A stretch of 64,000 nucleotides of DNA from Pseudocitrobacter corydidari (GCF_021172065.1 NZ_CP087880.1:2952583-3016582), one strand, 5' to 3'; positions 9,412-19,148 are shown, counted from the stretch's first letter. Program-made: numbers and translations. Notes: generated by a model not told the origin, from the letters alone.

Positions 9412-10659
9412 CTACCCCTGCGGCTGGTTGCTGACCAGCCGCGACATCGTCTCCAGTGAATCCGTTCTTAAGATGTAGAGTCGTTTTAACAGGAACGGAT
9501 TATCCCCCGGCTTCACCTTCCCTTTCACCGTCGTCACCGCCAGATGGAACCCTGCGTCGTTTGCCGCTTGTACCGCCGTGGCGTTATAGCCGCCAAAGGG
9601 GTAAGAGAGATACAGCACGTGCGGGTTGAACTGCGCCAGCGCCCGGCGCGAGCGTTTAAAGTCGAACAGAATATTGTGATAACTGCGGCTCAACAATATC
9701 GGATGACGAGAGTAATCAACACGATGCAGGAAGTGGGTATGTGACTGAAAATCAAACACATCCTTAATACCGCGCAGTTCAGAAATACTCATAAACTGTA
9801 GCGATTTCGGGTCCCACTTTTGCGGATGCGCTTTGATGCGTGACGAGATAATAAACGCGGTCGCCTTAAAATTGTACTGTTTCAGCACCGGATACGCATA
9901 GCGGCTGACCGATTTCAGGCCATCATCAAAAGTGATCACCACCGCCCGCGCCGGAAGATTCATTTTGTTACGCACGTAGCCTTCCAGTTGATACATACTC
10001 AGAGTGGTATAGCCCCTGTCGCGCAGCCAGGTCATCTGGTTGTTGAAAGCACGCACCGAGGTGGTGGTGGAGGTGTGGCGGAAGCGCGTATTTTCTTCAT
10101 CGCGCAGGATGTGATGATAGGTCAGCATCGGGATGCCGTTGTCCAGCTGTGCATCCAGCGAACTGACGTAGGCCAGCCGATTGCCAATGCGGATTTGATA
10201 CCAGGTTTGATTCAGGCGCCCCTTTAGCGCGTTCAGAATCGGATAACGCAGATTCTCCGCCAGCGTACCAAACGGCGCGCTTCCCGCGTCCGGCGCGTTA
10301 TACACCGGCGTATCTTTCCAGGTAATCAGGTTCTGATTGCTGGAGGGGCGATGCAAATCCCCCAGCCCGTCCTCGACGCGCTGCCGCCCCTGTACCAGTT
10401 CAAGATGATCTTTATCGATAAATCCGGTACCGAACCCGAAGCGAAACTCATAGTAATCCGCCGCCGTGGACACCACATCGAGGATTTGCCCGGCGCGAAT
10501 ATTGCCCACCGTAATGACACGATCCCCAACCTGCGCCCAAACAGCCGCATCTTCAGTGGTTTGCATATAGCGAGGAGGAAGCCCTTGTGGGGCTGTCAGA
10601 GCAGCAGCCGCGTTGCCGGAAAGCAACAACGTCAGCACGAATACAAAGCGCATCAACAT
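9412..10659 (-). CDS. yadE: Secreted polysaccharide deacetylase family protein
   Basis: About 415 residues with a signal peptide ([18 protein letters not shown]). The N-terminal 140 or so residues look like an SH3-type wall-binding region. A NodB-type deacetylase domain follows: [11 protein letters not shown] gives the paired Asp metal/base motif and FQSHTHFLH the H-x-H motif, with [10 protein letters not shown] further on. It should remove acetyl groups from a cell-surface sugar in the periplasm; the substrate is unknown. Start choice is uncertain: ATG at 10659 or 10653, or TTG at 10677, and none has a strong ribosome site. It is convergent with panD, 5 bp apart. Confidence 0.85.
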   Translation of the reverse strand: MLMRFVFVLTLLLSGNAAAALTAPQGLPPRYMQTTEDAAVWAQVGDRVITVGNIRAGQILDVVSTAADYYEFRFGFGTGFIDKDHLELVQGRQRVEDGLGDLHRPSSNQNLITWKDTPVYNAPDAGSAPFGTLAENLRYPILNALKGRLNQTWYQIRIGNRLAYVSSLDAQLDNGIPMLTYHHILRDEENTRFRHTSTTTSVRAFNNQMTWLRDRGYTTLSMYQLEGYVRNKMNLPARAVVITFDDGLKSVSRYAYPVLKQYNFKATAFIISSRIKAHPQKWDPKSLQFMSISELRGIKDVFDFQSHTHFLHRVDYSRHPILLSRSYHNILFDFKRSRRALAQFNPHVLYLSYPFGGYNATAVQAANDAGFHLAVTTVKGKVKPGDNPFLLKRLYILRTDSLETMSRLVSNQPQG

Positions 10660-10720
10660 GGATAAGAACCGCAGCAAAAAACTGTCGCTATTGTAACAAA
10701 AGCGACATCAATAACTACGG

Positions 10721-11161
10721 TTAATATTTATACGCATCATGCAGCAGGACAAAGGGAGGATTCTTTTGCTGCTGGTGCCAAAGACTGCTGACGCCTGCCG
10801 GGCCGCGATCGACAATCGCATTACGAAAAGCCTCGCTGCTGAGTGTTTCCCGCAAAGGATAGTACTGAGCGAGTAAGGGGAAATCGATGCCGGAAATCAC
10901 TTCACAGCGATCGTGCTTATGGCTCATCAAAGCCGCAACGCGATAAGGTGCTGCACCGGTTTTATCGGTCAGGAAAATGACGCCATCGCCGGAATCGGCC
11001 TGATGCAAAGCATCACACATCATACGGCTGAGCATATTAGAGCTCATTCCGCGCCAGTAATTCACCGCCCGGCACTGAGCCAGCGGGCCAAACTTTTTCT
11101 CCAGACGCTCCAGCAGTTCCTCTGCTTTATCGTCATGACAGGCGATTACCCAACCTAACAT
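10721..11161 (-). CDS. yadI: PTS EIIA-like protein (mannose family)
   Basis: 146-residue cytoplasmic protein resembling EIIA domains of the mannose PTS family. The start MLGWVIACHDD places His9 where the phosphorylated histidine of this family lies. No matching EIIB, EIIC or EIID gene is present in the window, so it is an orphan component whose partner and sugar are unknown. A clear GGGAGG ribosome site precedes the ATG. It lies in the same direction as yadE (about 60 bp apart) and yadGH upstream. Confidence 0.85.
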   Translation of the reverse strand: MLGWVIACHDDKAEELLERLEKKFGPLAQCRAVNYWRGMSSNMLSRMMCDALHQADSGDGVIFLTDKTGAAPYRVAALMSHKHDRCEVISGIDFPLLAQYYPLRETLSSEAFRNAIVDRGPAGVSSLWHQQQKNPPFVLLHDAYKY

Positions 11162-11234
11162 TGCTGCTTACCTCCCTGGCAAAAGCATACTGTAGCGGGA
11201 ATAACGCGAGATATCGGTGATAACGCTCTAATTT

Positions 11235-11257
11235 TTCCCCCGGAAGCTCCGGGGGAA
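11235..11257 (-). terminator. Hairpin after yadH
   Basis: TTCCCCCGGA (11235-11244) and TCCGGGGGAA (11248-11257) form a perfect 10-bp stem with a 3-base loop, 7 bp past the yadH stop. Neither strand has a proper U tract, so it may be a weak terminator or a 3' end stabiliser of the yadGH transcript. Confidence 0.45.
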
Positions 11258-11264
11258 TGGCGTA

Positions 11265-12035
11265 TCAGCTACGCAGGCCACGCCCACGCTGAATCAAATA
11301 CCAGCAGAGCATGTAGAAGGCGACGATAAAGATCACCAGCACGCCGAAAGTGGTCACCAGCGGCACATCATGGATGCCGAGGAATCCGTAGCGGAAACCG
11401 CTGATCATGTAGACGATCGGGTTCAAATGCGACAGCCCCTGCCAGAACGGCGGCAGCAGCGTCAGAGAGTAGAACACCCCGCCAAGATAGGTCAGCGGCG
11501 TCAGCACAAAGGTCGGGATCAGGCTGATGTCATCAAAGGTTTTCGCAAAGACCGCATTTAGCAGGCCCGCCAGCGAGAACAGCACCGCTGTCAGAATCAG
11601 CGTTAGCGCGACAAATACCCATGAATGTACCTGGAATGGCACAAAGAACAGGGAGATTGCGGTCACCAGAATCCCGACACAGAGACCACGCGCCACGCCG
11701 CCGCCGACATAACCGGCGATGATCACATGCGTCGGTACGGGTGCCACCAGCAACTCTTCAATATTGCGCTGGAACTTCGCGCTAAAGAATGAAGAGGCGA
11801 CGTTGGCATAGGCGTTAGTGATAACAGACATCATGATCAGCCCCGGCACAATAAACTGCATATAGCTAAAGCCGTGCATTTCACCGATACGCGAGCCAAT
11901 CAGGTTACCGAAGATAATAAAGTAGAGGGTCATGGTGATGACCGGCGGCACCAGCGTTTGCACCCAGATGCGCATGAAACGGTGGATCTCTTTCGCCCAG
12001 ATGCTTTTCAGCGCCACCCAATAAAGCTGCATCAT
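11265..12035 (-). CDS. yadH: ABC-2 type transporter permease
   Basis: 256-residue inner-membrane permease of the ABC-2 family with about six hydrophobic segments. The N-terminal cytoplasmic stretch is MMQLYWVALKSIWAKEI, and the late loop LPPFWQGLSHLNPIVYMISGFRYG is the family signature. Its ATG overlaps the stop of yadG (ATGA), so the two are translationally coupled and form one exporter. The substrate is unknown; ABC-2 systems usually export polysaccharides or drugs. Confidence 0.93.
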   Translation of the reverse strand: MMQLYWVALKSIWAKEIHRFMRIWVQTLVPPVITMTLYFIIFGNLIGSRIGEMHGFSYMQFIVPGLIMMSVITNAYANVASSFFSAKFQRNIEELLVAPVPTHVIIAGYVGGGVARGLCVGILVTAISLFFVPFQVHSWVFVALTLILTAVLFSLAGLLNAVFAKTFDDISLIPTFVLTPLTYLGGVFYSLTLLPPFWQGLSHLNPIVYMISGFRYGFLGIHDVPLVTTFGVLVIFIVAFYMLCWYLIQRGRGLRS

Positions 12036-12958
12036 GCCTGCTCTCCTTGTTTTTCATGGACCAGCGAGACAAACAGCTCTTCCAGTCGGTTCGCTTTGTT
12101 ACGCATACTTAATACCTGAATGCCCTGCGCGCTAAGCTGAGCGAATACGCTGTTGATCCCCTGCTCACGCAGCACTTCCACTTCTAACGTTGAGGTGTCG
12201 ACCAGTCGATACTGATAGCCTTCGAGCGTCGGCAGCGGGCTCTTCGGCGCTAAATCCAGAATGAAGGTTTCCGATTTCAGTTTAGAAAGCAGATTCTTCA
12301 TCGAGGTATTTTCCACCAGCGTACCGTGCTGAATGATGCCGATGTTGCGGCACAGCATTTCAGCTTCTTCCAGGTAGTGAGTGGTAAGAATGATTGTGGT
12401 GCCTTTGTCGTTTAAATCCTTCAAAAAGCCCCACATTGAGCGGCGAAGTTCGATATCCACGCCCGCCGTCGGTTCATCAAGAATCAGCAGTTTTGGCTCG
12501 TGCATCAACGCGCGGGCAATCATCAAACGACGCTTCATCCCACCGGACAACATACGCGCACGTTCGTTACGCTTTTCCCACAGATCGAGCTGTTTTAAAT
12601 ACTTTTCGCTGCGTTCAATGGCATCTTTATGTTCAACACCATAATAGCCCGCCTGATGCACCACAATCTGCTGCACGGTTTCAAACGGGTTGAAGTTAAA
12701 CTCCTGCGGCACCAGGCCTAGCTGGCGTTTGGCGTTGACCACATCTTTTTGCAGATCGTAGCCAAACACGCTCACAGATCCCGACGATTTGTTCACCAGC
12801 GAACTGATGATGCCGATAGTGGTCGATTTACCCGCACCGTTCGGCCCGAGCAGCGCGTAGAAGTCTCCGGCTTCCACTTGCAGGTCGATTCCGCGCAGTG
12901 CCTGGACGCCCCCAGGATAGGTTTTTTTAAGCTGTTTTAGTTCCAGTGCAATGGTCAT
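12032..12958 (-). CDS. yadG: ABC transporter ATP-binding protein
   Basis: 308-residue ATPase partner of YadH. Walker A is GPNGAGKST (about residues 39-47), the signature is MLSGGMKRR, and Walker B is LLILDEPTAG, followed by the H-loop in TTHYLEEAEM. I start it at the ATG at 12958 (MTIALELKQLKKTYPGG), as in E. coli, rather than 30 bp upstream. It is divergent from can; the 105 bp between them must hold both promoters. Confidence 0.95.
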   Translation of the reverse strand: MTIALELKQLKKTYPGGVQALRGIDLQVEAGDFYALLGPNGAGKSTTIGIISSLVNKSSGSVSVFGYDLQKDVVNAKRQLGLVPQEFNFNPFETVQQIVVHQAGYYGVEHKDAIERSEKYLKQLDLWEKRNERARMLSGGMKRRLMIARALMHEPKLLILDEPTAGVDIELRRSMWGFLKDLNDKGTTIILTTHYLEEAEMLCRNIGIIQHGTLVENTSMKNLLSKLKSETFILDLAPKSPLPTLEGYQYRLVDTSTLEVEVLREQGINSVFAQLSAQGIQVLSMRNKANRLEELFVSLVHEKQGEQA

Positions 12959-13063
12959 TGAATATCTCTTTTGAATTCTTGCGTTCAATGTATGGTTTTA
13001 AAAAAAGTCGAGTTGACCTATATTAGCGCAACGCACTTACTTGGTTACAGGTCGTTAACCTCC

Positions 13064-13726
13064 ATGAAAGACATAGATACACTCATCAGCAACAATGAAC
13101 TATGGTCAAAAATGCTGGTGGAAGAGGACCCCGGATTTTTCGAGAAACTGGCGCAAGCGCAGAAACCGCGCTTTCTATGGATTGGATGTTCCGACAGCCG
13201 CGTTCCCGCCGAACGTTTAACCGGCCTTGAGCCGGGCGAATTATTTGTTCACCGAAATGTTGCCAACCTGGTCATTCACACCGATTTGAACTGCCTCTCC
13301 GTGGTTCAGTACGCGGTGGATGTGCTGGAAGTTGAGCACATCATCATTTGCGGCCACTACGGCTGCGGCGGTGTTCAGGCAGCGGTTGAAAACCCGGAGC
13401 TCGGCCTTATCAACAACTGGTTACTGCACATTCGCGATATCTGGTTCAAACACAGTTCACTGTTAGGCGAAATGCCGCAGGAGCGCCGTCTGGACACGCT
13501 TTGCGAACTGAACGTAATGGAACAGGTGTATAACCTGGGTCACTCTACCATTATGCAGTCAGCGTGGAAACGTGGGCAGAAAGTGACGGTTCACGGCTGG
13601 GCCTACGGTATTCACGACGGCCTGCTGCGCGATCTCGATGTGACGGCAACCAACCGCGAAACCCTGGAGCAGCGCTATCGCCACGGGATTTCCAACCTCA
13701 AGCTGAAACACGCTAACCACAAGTAA
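13064..13726 (+). CDS. can: Beta-class carbonic anhydrase
   Basis: Zinc enzyme that interconverts CO2 and bicarbonate in the cytoplasm; in E. coli it is needed for growth in ordinary air. The 220-residue protein has zinc ligands Cys42, His98 and Cys101 with Asp44 and Arg46 of the C-S-D-S-R motif. The start at 13064 ([11 protein letters not shown]) follows an AACCTCC leader; an in-frame extension from 12971 would add 31 unlikely residues. A terminator with a U6 tract follows. Confidence 0.97.
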   Translation: MKDIDTLISNNELWSKMLVEEDPGFFEKLAQAQKPRFLWIGCSDSRVPAERLTGLEPGELFVHRNVANLVIHTDLNCLSVVQYAVDVLEVEHIIICGHYGCGGVQAAVENPELGLINNWLLHIRDIWFKHSSLLGEMPQERRLDTLCELNVMEQVYNLGHSTIMQSAWKRGQKVTVHGWAYGIHDGLLRDLDVTATNRETLEQRYRHGISNLKLKHANHK

Positions 13727-13734
13727 CATCTGTT

Positions 13735-13767
13735 AAAAAGCCGGGCGGCGTCATTGCCTCACCCGGC
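13735..13767 (-). terminator. Terminator-like hairpin downstream of hpt
   Basis: GCCGGG (13740-13745) pairs with CCCGGC (13762-13767); on the minus strand this is followed by TTTTT (13735-13739). It would stop hpt transcripts before they enter can. Confidence 0.5.
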
Positions 13768-13787
13768 TCAGGACAGGTTGGTTGAAT

Positions 13788-13819
13788 AAGCGAGGCGCCA
13801 TCAGGCGTTTCGCTTTTTT
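13788..13819 (+). terminator. Intrinsic terminator of can
   Basis: AAGCGA (13788-13793) pairs with TCGCTT (13810-13815), with an inner CGCC/GGCG pairing, and runs into T6 (13814-13819). It ends one base before the hpt stop codon. Confidence 0.7.
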
Positions 13820-13820
13820 A

Positions 13821-14357
13821 TTACTCGTCCAGCAGGACCACTTTCCCGACATACGGCAGATGGCGATAACGCTGTGCGTAATCGATACCATAACCCACCA
13901 CAAACTCGTCTTCAATGGCAAAGCCCACGTACTCAACCGGCACGTTCACTTCGCGGCGGGACGGTTTATCCAGCAGCGTACAGATAGCCAGTGATTTCGG
14001 CCCACGCAGGCTGAGAATTTCGCGTACTTTCGACAGCGTATTCCCGGAGTCGATGATGTCTTCCACGATTAAAACATCTTTACCGCGAATGTCTTCATCC
14101 AGGTCTTTAAGGATCTTCACGTCACGGGTGGTGGACATACCGCTGCCGTAGCTGGAAGCCGTCATAAAATCGACTTCGTGGGAGACATGCACTTCACGGC
14201 ACAGGTCAGCCATGAACATAAATGAGCCGCGCAGCAAACCCACTAACACCATTTCACTGCCACTGTCTTTATAGTGCTCAGTAATCTGACGGCCCAATTC
14301 AGCGATACGCGCTTTGATCTCCGCTTCCGGGATCATCACTTCCACAGTATGTTTCAT
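13821..14357 (-). CDS. hpt: Hypoxanthine phosphoribosyltransferase
   Basis: Purine salvage: transfers ribose-5-phosphate from PRPP to hypoxanthine to give IMP, and less well to guanine. The 178-residue protein shows the PRPP-binding motif [13 protein letters not shown] (residues 95-107). I start it at 14357 ([13 protein letters not shown]), matching E. coli, rather than the ATG 12 bp upstream. It is convergent with can and divergent from gcd. Confidence 0.97.
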   Translation of the reverse strand: MKHTVEVMIPEAEIKARIAELGRQITEHYKDSGSEMVLVGLLRGSFMFMADLCREVHVSHEVDFMTASSYGSGMSTTRDVKILKDLDEDIRGKDVLIVEDIIDSGNTLSKVREILSLRGPKSLAICTLLDKPSRREVNVPVEYVGFAIEDEFVVGYGIDYAQRYRHLPYVGKVVLLDE

Positions 14358-14486
14358 AAAACTAACCATATGATTTTATAGGTAAATCTTTCGACCCCCC
14401 GGCGCTACGCCCGGACGTCGTTCGGCAAGCGCGACAGTATACCAGCAAATCGATTTCTCCGCTGAATTGGATAATAAAGCAAATTT

Positions 14487-14520
14487 TGTGATACCCGTCA
14501 CACTTGTTAAATCCTATAAT
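14487..14520 (+). promoter_or_regulatory. gcd promoter with CRP-type site over the -35 region
   Basis: TGTGATACCCGTCACA (14487-14502) matches the CRP consensus TGTGA-N6-TCACA in all ten fixed positions. A perfect -10 box TATAAT lies at 14515-14520. A start about 7 bp after the box would put the CRP centre near -32, on top of a poor -35 region, which predicts repression. E. coli gcd is known to be negatively controlled by cAMP-CRP. Confidence 0.72.
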
Positions 14521-14562
14521 CAATTGAAAGCAATAATTAACAAACTGACGCGAGTATTCTCT

Positions 14563-16953
14563 ATGGCAGAAACAAATTCACAACAACCACGATTACTCGT
14601 GGTGCTCACGGCCGTTTTTGCGGCTATCTGTGGGCTCTATCTTCTCATCGGAGGAGGCTGGCTGGTCGCCATTGGCGGCTCCTGGTACTACCCTATTGCA
14701 GGTCTGGTGATGCTGGCCGTTGCAGCGATGCTGTGGCGCGGCAAGCGTGCGGCGCTTTGGTTATATGCGGCTTTCCTGCTGGCGACCATGATTTGGGGCG
14801 TTTGGGAAGTCGGCTTTGACTTCTGGGCGCTGACCCCCCGCAGCGATATTCTGGTCTTCTTCGGTATCTGGCTGATTCTGCCCTTTGTCTGGCGTCGCTT
14901 GATTATCCCTTCCGGCGGGGCCGTTGCCGCGCTGGTTGTCGCGCTGCTGATTAGCGGCGGCATCCTGACCTGGGCTGGCTTCAATGACCCGCAGGAAGTG
15001 AACGGTACGCTGAGTGCTGATGCAACCCCAGCCGAGCCGATTTCCACCGTGGCCGATCAAGACTGGCCAGCCTATGGTCGTAATCAGGAAGGCCAGCGTT
15101 TCTCCCCCCTCAAGCAGATCAACGCCGAGAACGTTCACAAGTTAAAAGAAGCCTGGGTTTTCCGCACGGGTGACCTGAAGCGCGAAGACGATCCGGGTGA
15201 GCTGACCAACGAAGTGACGCCGATTAAAGTCGGCAACATGCTTTATCTCTGTACCGCCCACCAGCGTCTGTTCGCGCTTGATGCGGCCACCGGGAAAGAG
15301 AAGTGGCATTTCGACCCACAACTGAATTCCAATTCCAGCTTCCAGCACGTCACCTGCCGTGGTGTTTCATACCACGAAGCGCGCGCTGAAACAGCGAGCC
15401 CGGAAGTGGTAGCCGACTGTCCACGTCGTATCATTCTGCCTGTGAATGATGGTCGTCTGTTTGCGGTCAACGCTGAAACCGGCAAGCTGTGCGAAACCTT
15501 TGCCAACAAAGGTATCCTCAACCTGCAAACCAACATGCCGGATACCACACCGGGCCTGTATGAACCGACCTCTCCACCGATTATTACCGATAAAACTATC
15601 GTGATAGCTGGTTCGGTGACCGATAACTTCTCAACCCGTGAAACCTCCGGCGTTATTCGCGGTTTTGATGTCAACACGGGCAAACTGCTGTGGGCCTTTG
15701 ATCCGGGCGCGAAAGATCCGAACGCTATACCGTCGGATGAACACACCTTCACCTTCAACTCACCAAACTCGTGGGCCCCTGCGGCCTATGACGCGAAGCT
15801 GGATCTGGTCTATCTGCCGATGGGCGTAACCACCCCGGATATCTGGGGCGGCAACCGTACGCCGGAACAGGAACGCTATGCCAGCTCCATCGTGGCGCTG
15901 AACGCCACTACCGGCAAACTGGTGTGGAGTTACCAGACCGTTCACCACGATCTGTGGGATATGGATATGCCGTCCCAGCCGACGCTGGCGGATATCACCG
16001 TGAAAGGCGAGAAAGTGCCGGTGATTTACGCTCCGGCGAAAACCGGCAACATCTTTGTGCTCGATCGCCGTAACGGCGAACTGGTTGTTCCGGCTCCGGA
16101 AAAACCGGTTCCACAGGGCGCGGCGAAAGGCGATTACGTCACCAAAACGCAGCCGTTCTCTGAACTGAGCTTCCGTCCGAAGAAAGATTTGACCGGCGCG
16201 GATATGTGGGGCGCCACCATGTTCGACCAACTGGTGTGCCGCGTGATGTTCCACCAGATGCGCTATGAAGGCATCTTCACCCCGCCGTCTGAGCAGGGCA
16301 CGCTGGTGTTCCCAGGTAACCTGGGGATGTTCGAGTGGGGCGGTATCTCCGTGGATCCAAACCGTCAGGTCGCCATTGCCAACCCAATGGCGCTGCCGTT
16401 TGTCTCTAAACTGATCCCGCGCGGCCCAGGCAACCCGATGGAGCCGCCAAAAGACGCGAAAGGCAGCGGTACCGAAGCCGGTATTCAGCCGCAGTACGGC
16501 GTGCCGTTCGGCGTTACGCTGAACCCGTTCCTGTCGCCGTTTGGTCTGCCGTGCAAACAGCCGGCCTGGGGTTACATCTCAGCGCTGGATCTGAAAACCA
16601 ACGAAGTCGTGTGGAAAAAACGTATCGGTACCCCGCAGGACAGCATGCCGTTCCCGATGCCGGTTCCGGTGCCGTTTAATATGGGGATGCCAATGCTGGG
16701 CGGGCCTATCTCCACCGCCGGTAACGTTCTGTTCATCGCGGCAACCGCCGATAACTATCTGCGCGCGTACAACATGAGCAACGGTGAAAAACTGTGGCAG
16801 GGCCGTTTACCGGCAGGCGGTCAGGCGACGCCGATGACCTATGAAGCGAATGGCAAGCAGTATGTTGTCATCTCCGCAGGCGGTCATGGTTCATTTGGTA
16901 CGAAGATGGGCGACTATATTGTCGCGTATGCGTTGCCGGAAGATGTGAAGTAA
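14563..16953 (+). CDS. gcd: Quinoprotein (PQQ-dependent) glucose dehydrogenase, membrane-bound
   Basis: Oxidises glucose to gluconolactone in the periplasm and passes electrons to ubiquinone. The 796-residue protein has five N-terminal membrane segments (first ~135 residues), then an eight-bladed propeller that binds PQQ and a metal; repeats of the type ALDAATGKEKWHFDP mark the blades. I start at 14563 (MAETNSQQP), which matches the E. coli length; a frame extension to 14467 crosses the promoter and CRP site and is rejected. No PQQ synthesis genes are in the window, so the enzyme may depend on external cofactor, as in E. coli. It ends at a strong hairpin facing cueO. Confidence 0.96.
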   Translation: MAETNSQQPRLLVVLTAVFAAICGLYLLIGGGWLVAIGGSWYYPIAGLVMLAVAAMLWRGKRAALWLYAAFLLATMIWGVWEVGFDFWALTPRSDILVFFGIWLILPFVWRRLIIPSGGAVAALVVALLISGGILTWAGFNDPQEVNGTLSADATPAEPISTVADQDWPAYGRNQEGQRFSPLKQINAENVHKLKEAWVFRTGDLKREDDPGELTNEVTPIKVGNMLYLCTAHQRLFALDAATGKEKWHFDPQLNSNSSFQHVTCRGVSYHEARAETASPEVVADCPRRIILPVNDGRLFAVNAETGKLCETFANKGILNLQTNMPDTTPGLYEPTSPPIITDKTIVIAGSVTDNFSTRETSGVIRGFDVNTGKLLWAFDPGAKDPNAIPSDEHTFTFNSPNSWAPAAYDAKLDLVYLPMGVTTPDIWGGNRTPEQERYASSIVALNATTGKLVWSYQTVHHDLWDMDMPSQPTLADITVKGEKVPVIYAPAKTGNIFVLDRRNGELVVPAPEKPVPQGAAKGDYVTKTQPFSELSFRPKKDLTGADMWGATMFDQLVCRVMFHQMRYEGIFTPPSEQGTLVFPGNLGMFEWGGISVDPNRQVAIANPMALPFVSKLIPRGPGNPMEPPKDAKGSGTEAGIQPQYGVPFGVTLNPFLSPFGLPCKQPAWGYISALDLKTNEVVWKKRIGTPQDSMPFPMPVPVPFNMGMPMLGGPISTAGNVLFIAATADNYLRAYNMSNGEKLWQGRLPAGGQATPMTYEANGKQYVVISAGGHGSFGTKMGDYIVAYALPEDVK

Positions 16954-16961
16954 TACATATT

Positions 16962-16990
16962 GCCGGGGGCGCTGCGCCCCCGGCTTCTTT
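16962..16990. terminator. Strong hairpin between convergent gcd and cueO
   Basis: GCCGGGGGCG (16962-16971) and CGCCCCCGGC (16975-16984) form a perfect 10-bp GC stem with a CTG loop. On the + strand TTCTTTCTT follows, so it probably ends gcd transcripts; the other side is AT-rich but has no U run. Confidence 0.65.
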
Positions 16991-16991
16991 C

Positions 16992-18551
16992 TTATACCGT
17001 AAACCCTAACATCATCCCCGTATCTTCATGCTCCAGCAGATGACAGTGCGCCATGTAGGGGTACTCTTTCGGCGCATCGTGGTCAAACTTCACTAACACC
17101 TCGCTGACATCCCCCTCCACGCGAACCGTGTCTTTCCAACCTGCACGATGGGTCGCAGGCGGCTTGCCGTTTTCCGACACAATGCGGAACTGGGTCCCGT
17201 GAATGTGGAACGGGTGCAGCATCATGTCGCCCTTGCCCGAGATAAACCAGCGCTCATACTGCCCTTTACTGGCGGCAAACATCGGCGTGTTCATGTCGAA
17301 CGCTTTGCCGTTAATACGGTTGGCATTGTGGAAGTCAAACTCTCCGCCGCCATGATTCATATTCCCCATGTTGCCATGATTCATATGCCCGTGGCCCATC
17401 ATCTCGCCGTGACGCATATTCCCCATCGCGCCCGTACCGTATTTCTCCATCAGTGCCTGCATACCCATCATATCGAGCATCGGGTCCATAGAAAGCTGGA
17501 GCCTGCGTTCGGTCAGGGCGTCTAATGACGGCAGAGCAGGCAGTGATGACAGCATATCCGGCAACTCACCCGATGCGTTGATGGTGACCGGCTGTACACG
17601 CAGAACCGGATGCGCTTTATCGAATGGCGCAACGGCCATTCCCATCTGATTGACCGGCAGCGTGACGATATCAAACGGCTTCCCGTCGCGGGTCTCGACC
17701 AGCACTTCAAAACGTTCACCCATCAGCATCGGCAATTCCGTCACTTTGACAGGTTCGGCCAACAAACCGCCGTCGCTTGCCACCACATACAGCGGGCGGT
17801 TGTCGCTGGCAGCAATAGTCAGGGAACGCGCGTTACAACCGTTAAGCAGGCGCAGGCGCAGCCAGCCGCGCGGTGCGGCGTGCTGCGGGTAGATGGCGCC
17901 ATTGGTCAGCAGCGTGTCGCCAAACCAACCGACGGCGGCAGTCATTACATTGAGCTGATAGTCAATTTCACCGTCGGCGCTGAATTTTTTATCCTGAATA
18001 ACGACCGGCACATCATCGATACCCCACTGTTTTGGCAGCATCAGACGACGAATATCGTCATCCTCAATCAAGACCAGCCCCGCCAGCCCCATCGCTACCT
18101 GATGCCCCGTTTTGCCATGCTGATGCGGGTGGAACCAGCAGGTTGCCGCACGTTGATCGGGCGTGAAGGTCACCGTACGCTGACCGCCAGGTTTAATGAT
18201 GCCCTGCGGGCCGCCGTCTACCTCACCGGGTACTTCAAGGCCGTGCCAGTGAACGGTGGTCTCTTCCGCCAGTTGGTTATGAATATTGACGGTGATGGGT
18301 TTACCCTTCGTCAACTGAATCGCCGGGCCCAGTAAGTTACCGTTATAACCCCATGTCGTGGCGCTTTTCGCACCAAACTGCGTTTTCCCCGCCTGAACGG
18401 TGAGCGTCACCTGGCTGCGCGCATCGGCGGCGAGCAACGCGGGGATGGGAAGTGCGGGACGATCGGCGGCGAAAACTGCGCGGCTCCAGAGCGGTAATGC
18501 GCTTGCCACGCTGACGGCGGCGCTCAATTTTAGAAATTCACGACGGTGCAT
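16992..18551 (-). CDS. cueO: Multicopper oxidase CueO (cuprous oxidase)
   Basis: Periplasmic oxidase that turns Cu(I) into less toxic Cu(II). The 519-residue protein has a Tat signal with RREFLKL near the start and cleavage after VFA. Copper-binding motifs are [22 protein letters not shown] and [13 protein letters not shown]. Before the last domain is the Met/His-rich insert (about residues 355-405) that feeds Cu(I) to the active site; here it has several HGxM-type units and looks slightly different from E. coli. Two ATGs overlap at 18554 and 18551; I use the second. A CueR-type promoter lies about 40 bp upstream. Confidence 0.96.
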   Translation of the reverse strand: MHRREFLKLSAAVSVASALPLWSRAVFAADRPALPIPALLAADARSQVTLTVQAGKTQFGAKSATTWGYNGNLLGPAIQLTKGKPITVNIHNQLAEETTVHWHGLEVPGEVDGGPQGIIKPGGQRTVTFTPDQRAATCWFHPHQHGKTGHQVAMGLAGLVLIEDDDIRRLMLPKQWGIDDVPVVIQDKKFSADGEIDYQLNVMTAAVGWFGDTLLTNGAIYPQHAAPRGWLRLRLLNGCNARSLTIAASDNRPLYVVASDGGLLAEPVKVTELPMLMGERFEVLVETRDGKPFDIVTLPVNQMGMAVAPFDKAHPVLRVQPVTINASGELPDMLSSLPALPSLDALTERRLQLSMDPMLDMMGMQALMEKYGTGAMGNMRHGEMMGHGHMNHGNMGNMNHGGGEFDFHNANRINGKAFDMNTPMFAASKGQYERWFISGKGDMMLHPFHIHGTQFRIVSENGKPPATHRAGWKDTVRVEGDVSEVLVKFDHDAPKEYPYMAHCHLLEHEDTGMMLGFTV

Positions 18552-18587
18552 CATTACATCCTTTTGCTGGCTGCGGGTGAATATTTG

Positions 18588-18618
18588 AGCTTAAACCCTA
18601 CCCTTGCGGTAAGGTCAA
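18588..18618 (-). promoter_or_regulatory. CueR-type promoter/operator of cueO
   Basis: On the minus strand TTGACC (-35, 18613-18618) and TAAGCT (-10, 18588-18593) are separated by 19 bp, the long spacing typical of MerR-family promoters. The spacer carries the dyad ACCTTACC-N5-GGTAGGGT (7 of 8 pairs), which resembles CueR operators. Copper-bound CueR would untwist it and start cueO. Confidence 0.78.
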
Positions 18619-18697
18619 GTAAGAAGCGTTGAAAAAGGCTCTGCGTCCCGTCTGGAAGTGTGCTAACGTTGAATCTCGACGAGGTAAGGTAGAAGAA

Positions 18698-19045
18698 ATG
18701 AAGACGTTTTTCCGTACAATGCTGCTTGGATGTCTGTTAGCCACGTCCAGCCACAGCTATGCATTAAGCGAGTCTGAAGCAGAAGACATGGCCGATCTCA
18801 CTGCGGTGTTTGTGTTCCTGAAAAACGACTGTGGTTACCAAAATCTACCGAATGGCCAGATTCGTCGTGCCCTCGTTTTCTTTGCCCAGCAAAATCAGTG
18901 GGATCTCAGCAACTACGATACCTTCGACATGAAATCGCTTGGCGAAGACAGCTATCGCGATCTCAGCGGTATTGGCATCCCGACGGCGAAAAAATGCAAA
19001 TCGCTGGCTCGCGACTCCCTGAGCCTGCTCGCCTACGTGAAGTAA
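18698..19045 (+). CDS. yacC: PulS/OutS-family pilotin-like protein YacC
   Basis: 115-residue exported protein: signal peptide ending near SYALS, then a small all-helical domain with two cysteines (NDCGYQ and KKCKSL) that can form the single disulfide of this family. PulS/OutS relatives chaperone type II secretin to the outer membrane. No secretin gene is in the window and the signal peptide has no lipobox, so its partner is unknown. I start at 18698 (MKTFFRTMLL) with an AAGGTAGAAG leader; the upstream in-frame extension overlaps the cueO promoter. It is divergent from cueO. Confidence 0.88.
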   Translation: MKTFFRTMLLGCLLATSSHSYALSESEAEDMADLTAVFVFLKNDCGYQNLPNGQIRRALVFFAQQNQWDLSNYDTFDMKSLGEDSYRDLSGIGIPTAKKCKSLARDSLSLLAYVK

Positions 19046-19065
19046 CTCTCTCTACCTTCCGGCTG

Positions 19066-19090
19066 AAAAAACGACCGTGCGCCCACGGTC
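19066..19090. terminator. Hairpin between yacC and speE
   Basis: GACCGTG (19073-19079) pairs with CACGGTC (19084-19090) with a 4-base loop, preceded by AAAAAA. The U6 tract is on the minus strand; on the + strand, the direction of both neighbours, only ATTGTT follows. It may end yacC weakly. Confidence 0.45.
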
Positions 19091-19148
19091 ATTGTTAGCT
19101 ATGATGTTGCGCCTGTTTCAAAGGTGTTAACAATGGAGGGGTCAAGCG

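Noticed and set aside
12971..13063. Longer N-terminus for can
   Set aside because: The extra 31 residues are not part of the enzyme family and would overlap the yadG promoter region.
14467..14562. Longer N-terminus for gcd
   Set aside because: The extension crosses the CRP site and -10 box; the start at 14563 gives the family length of 796 residues.
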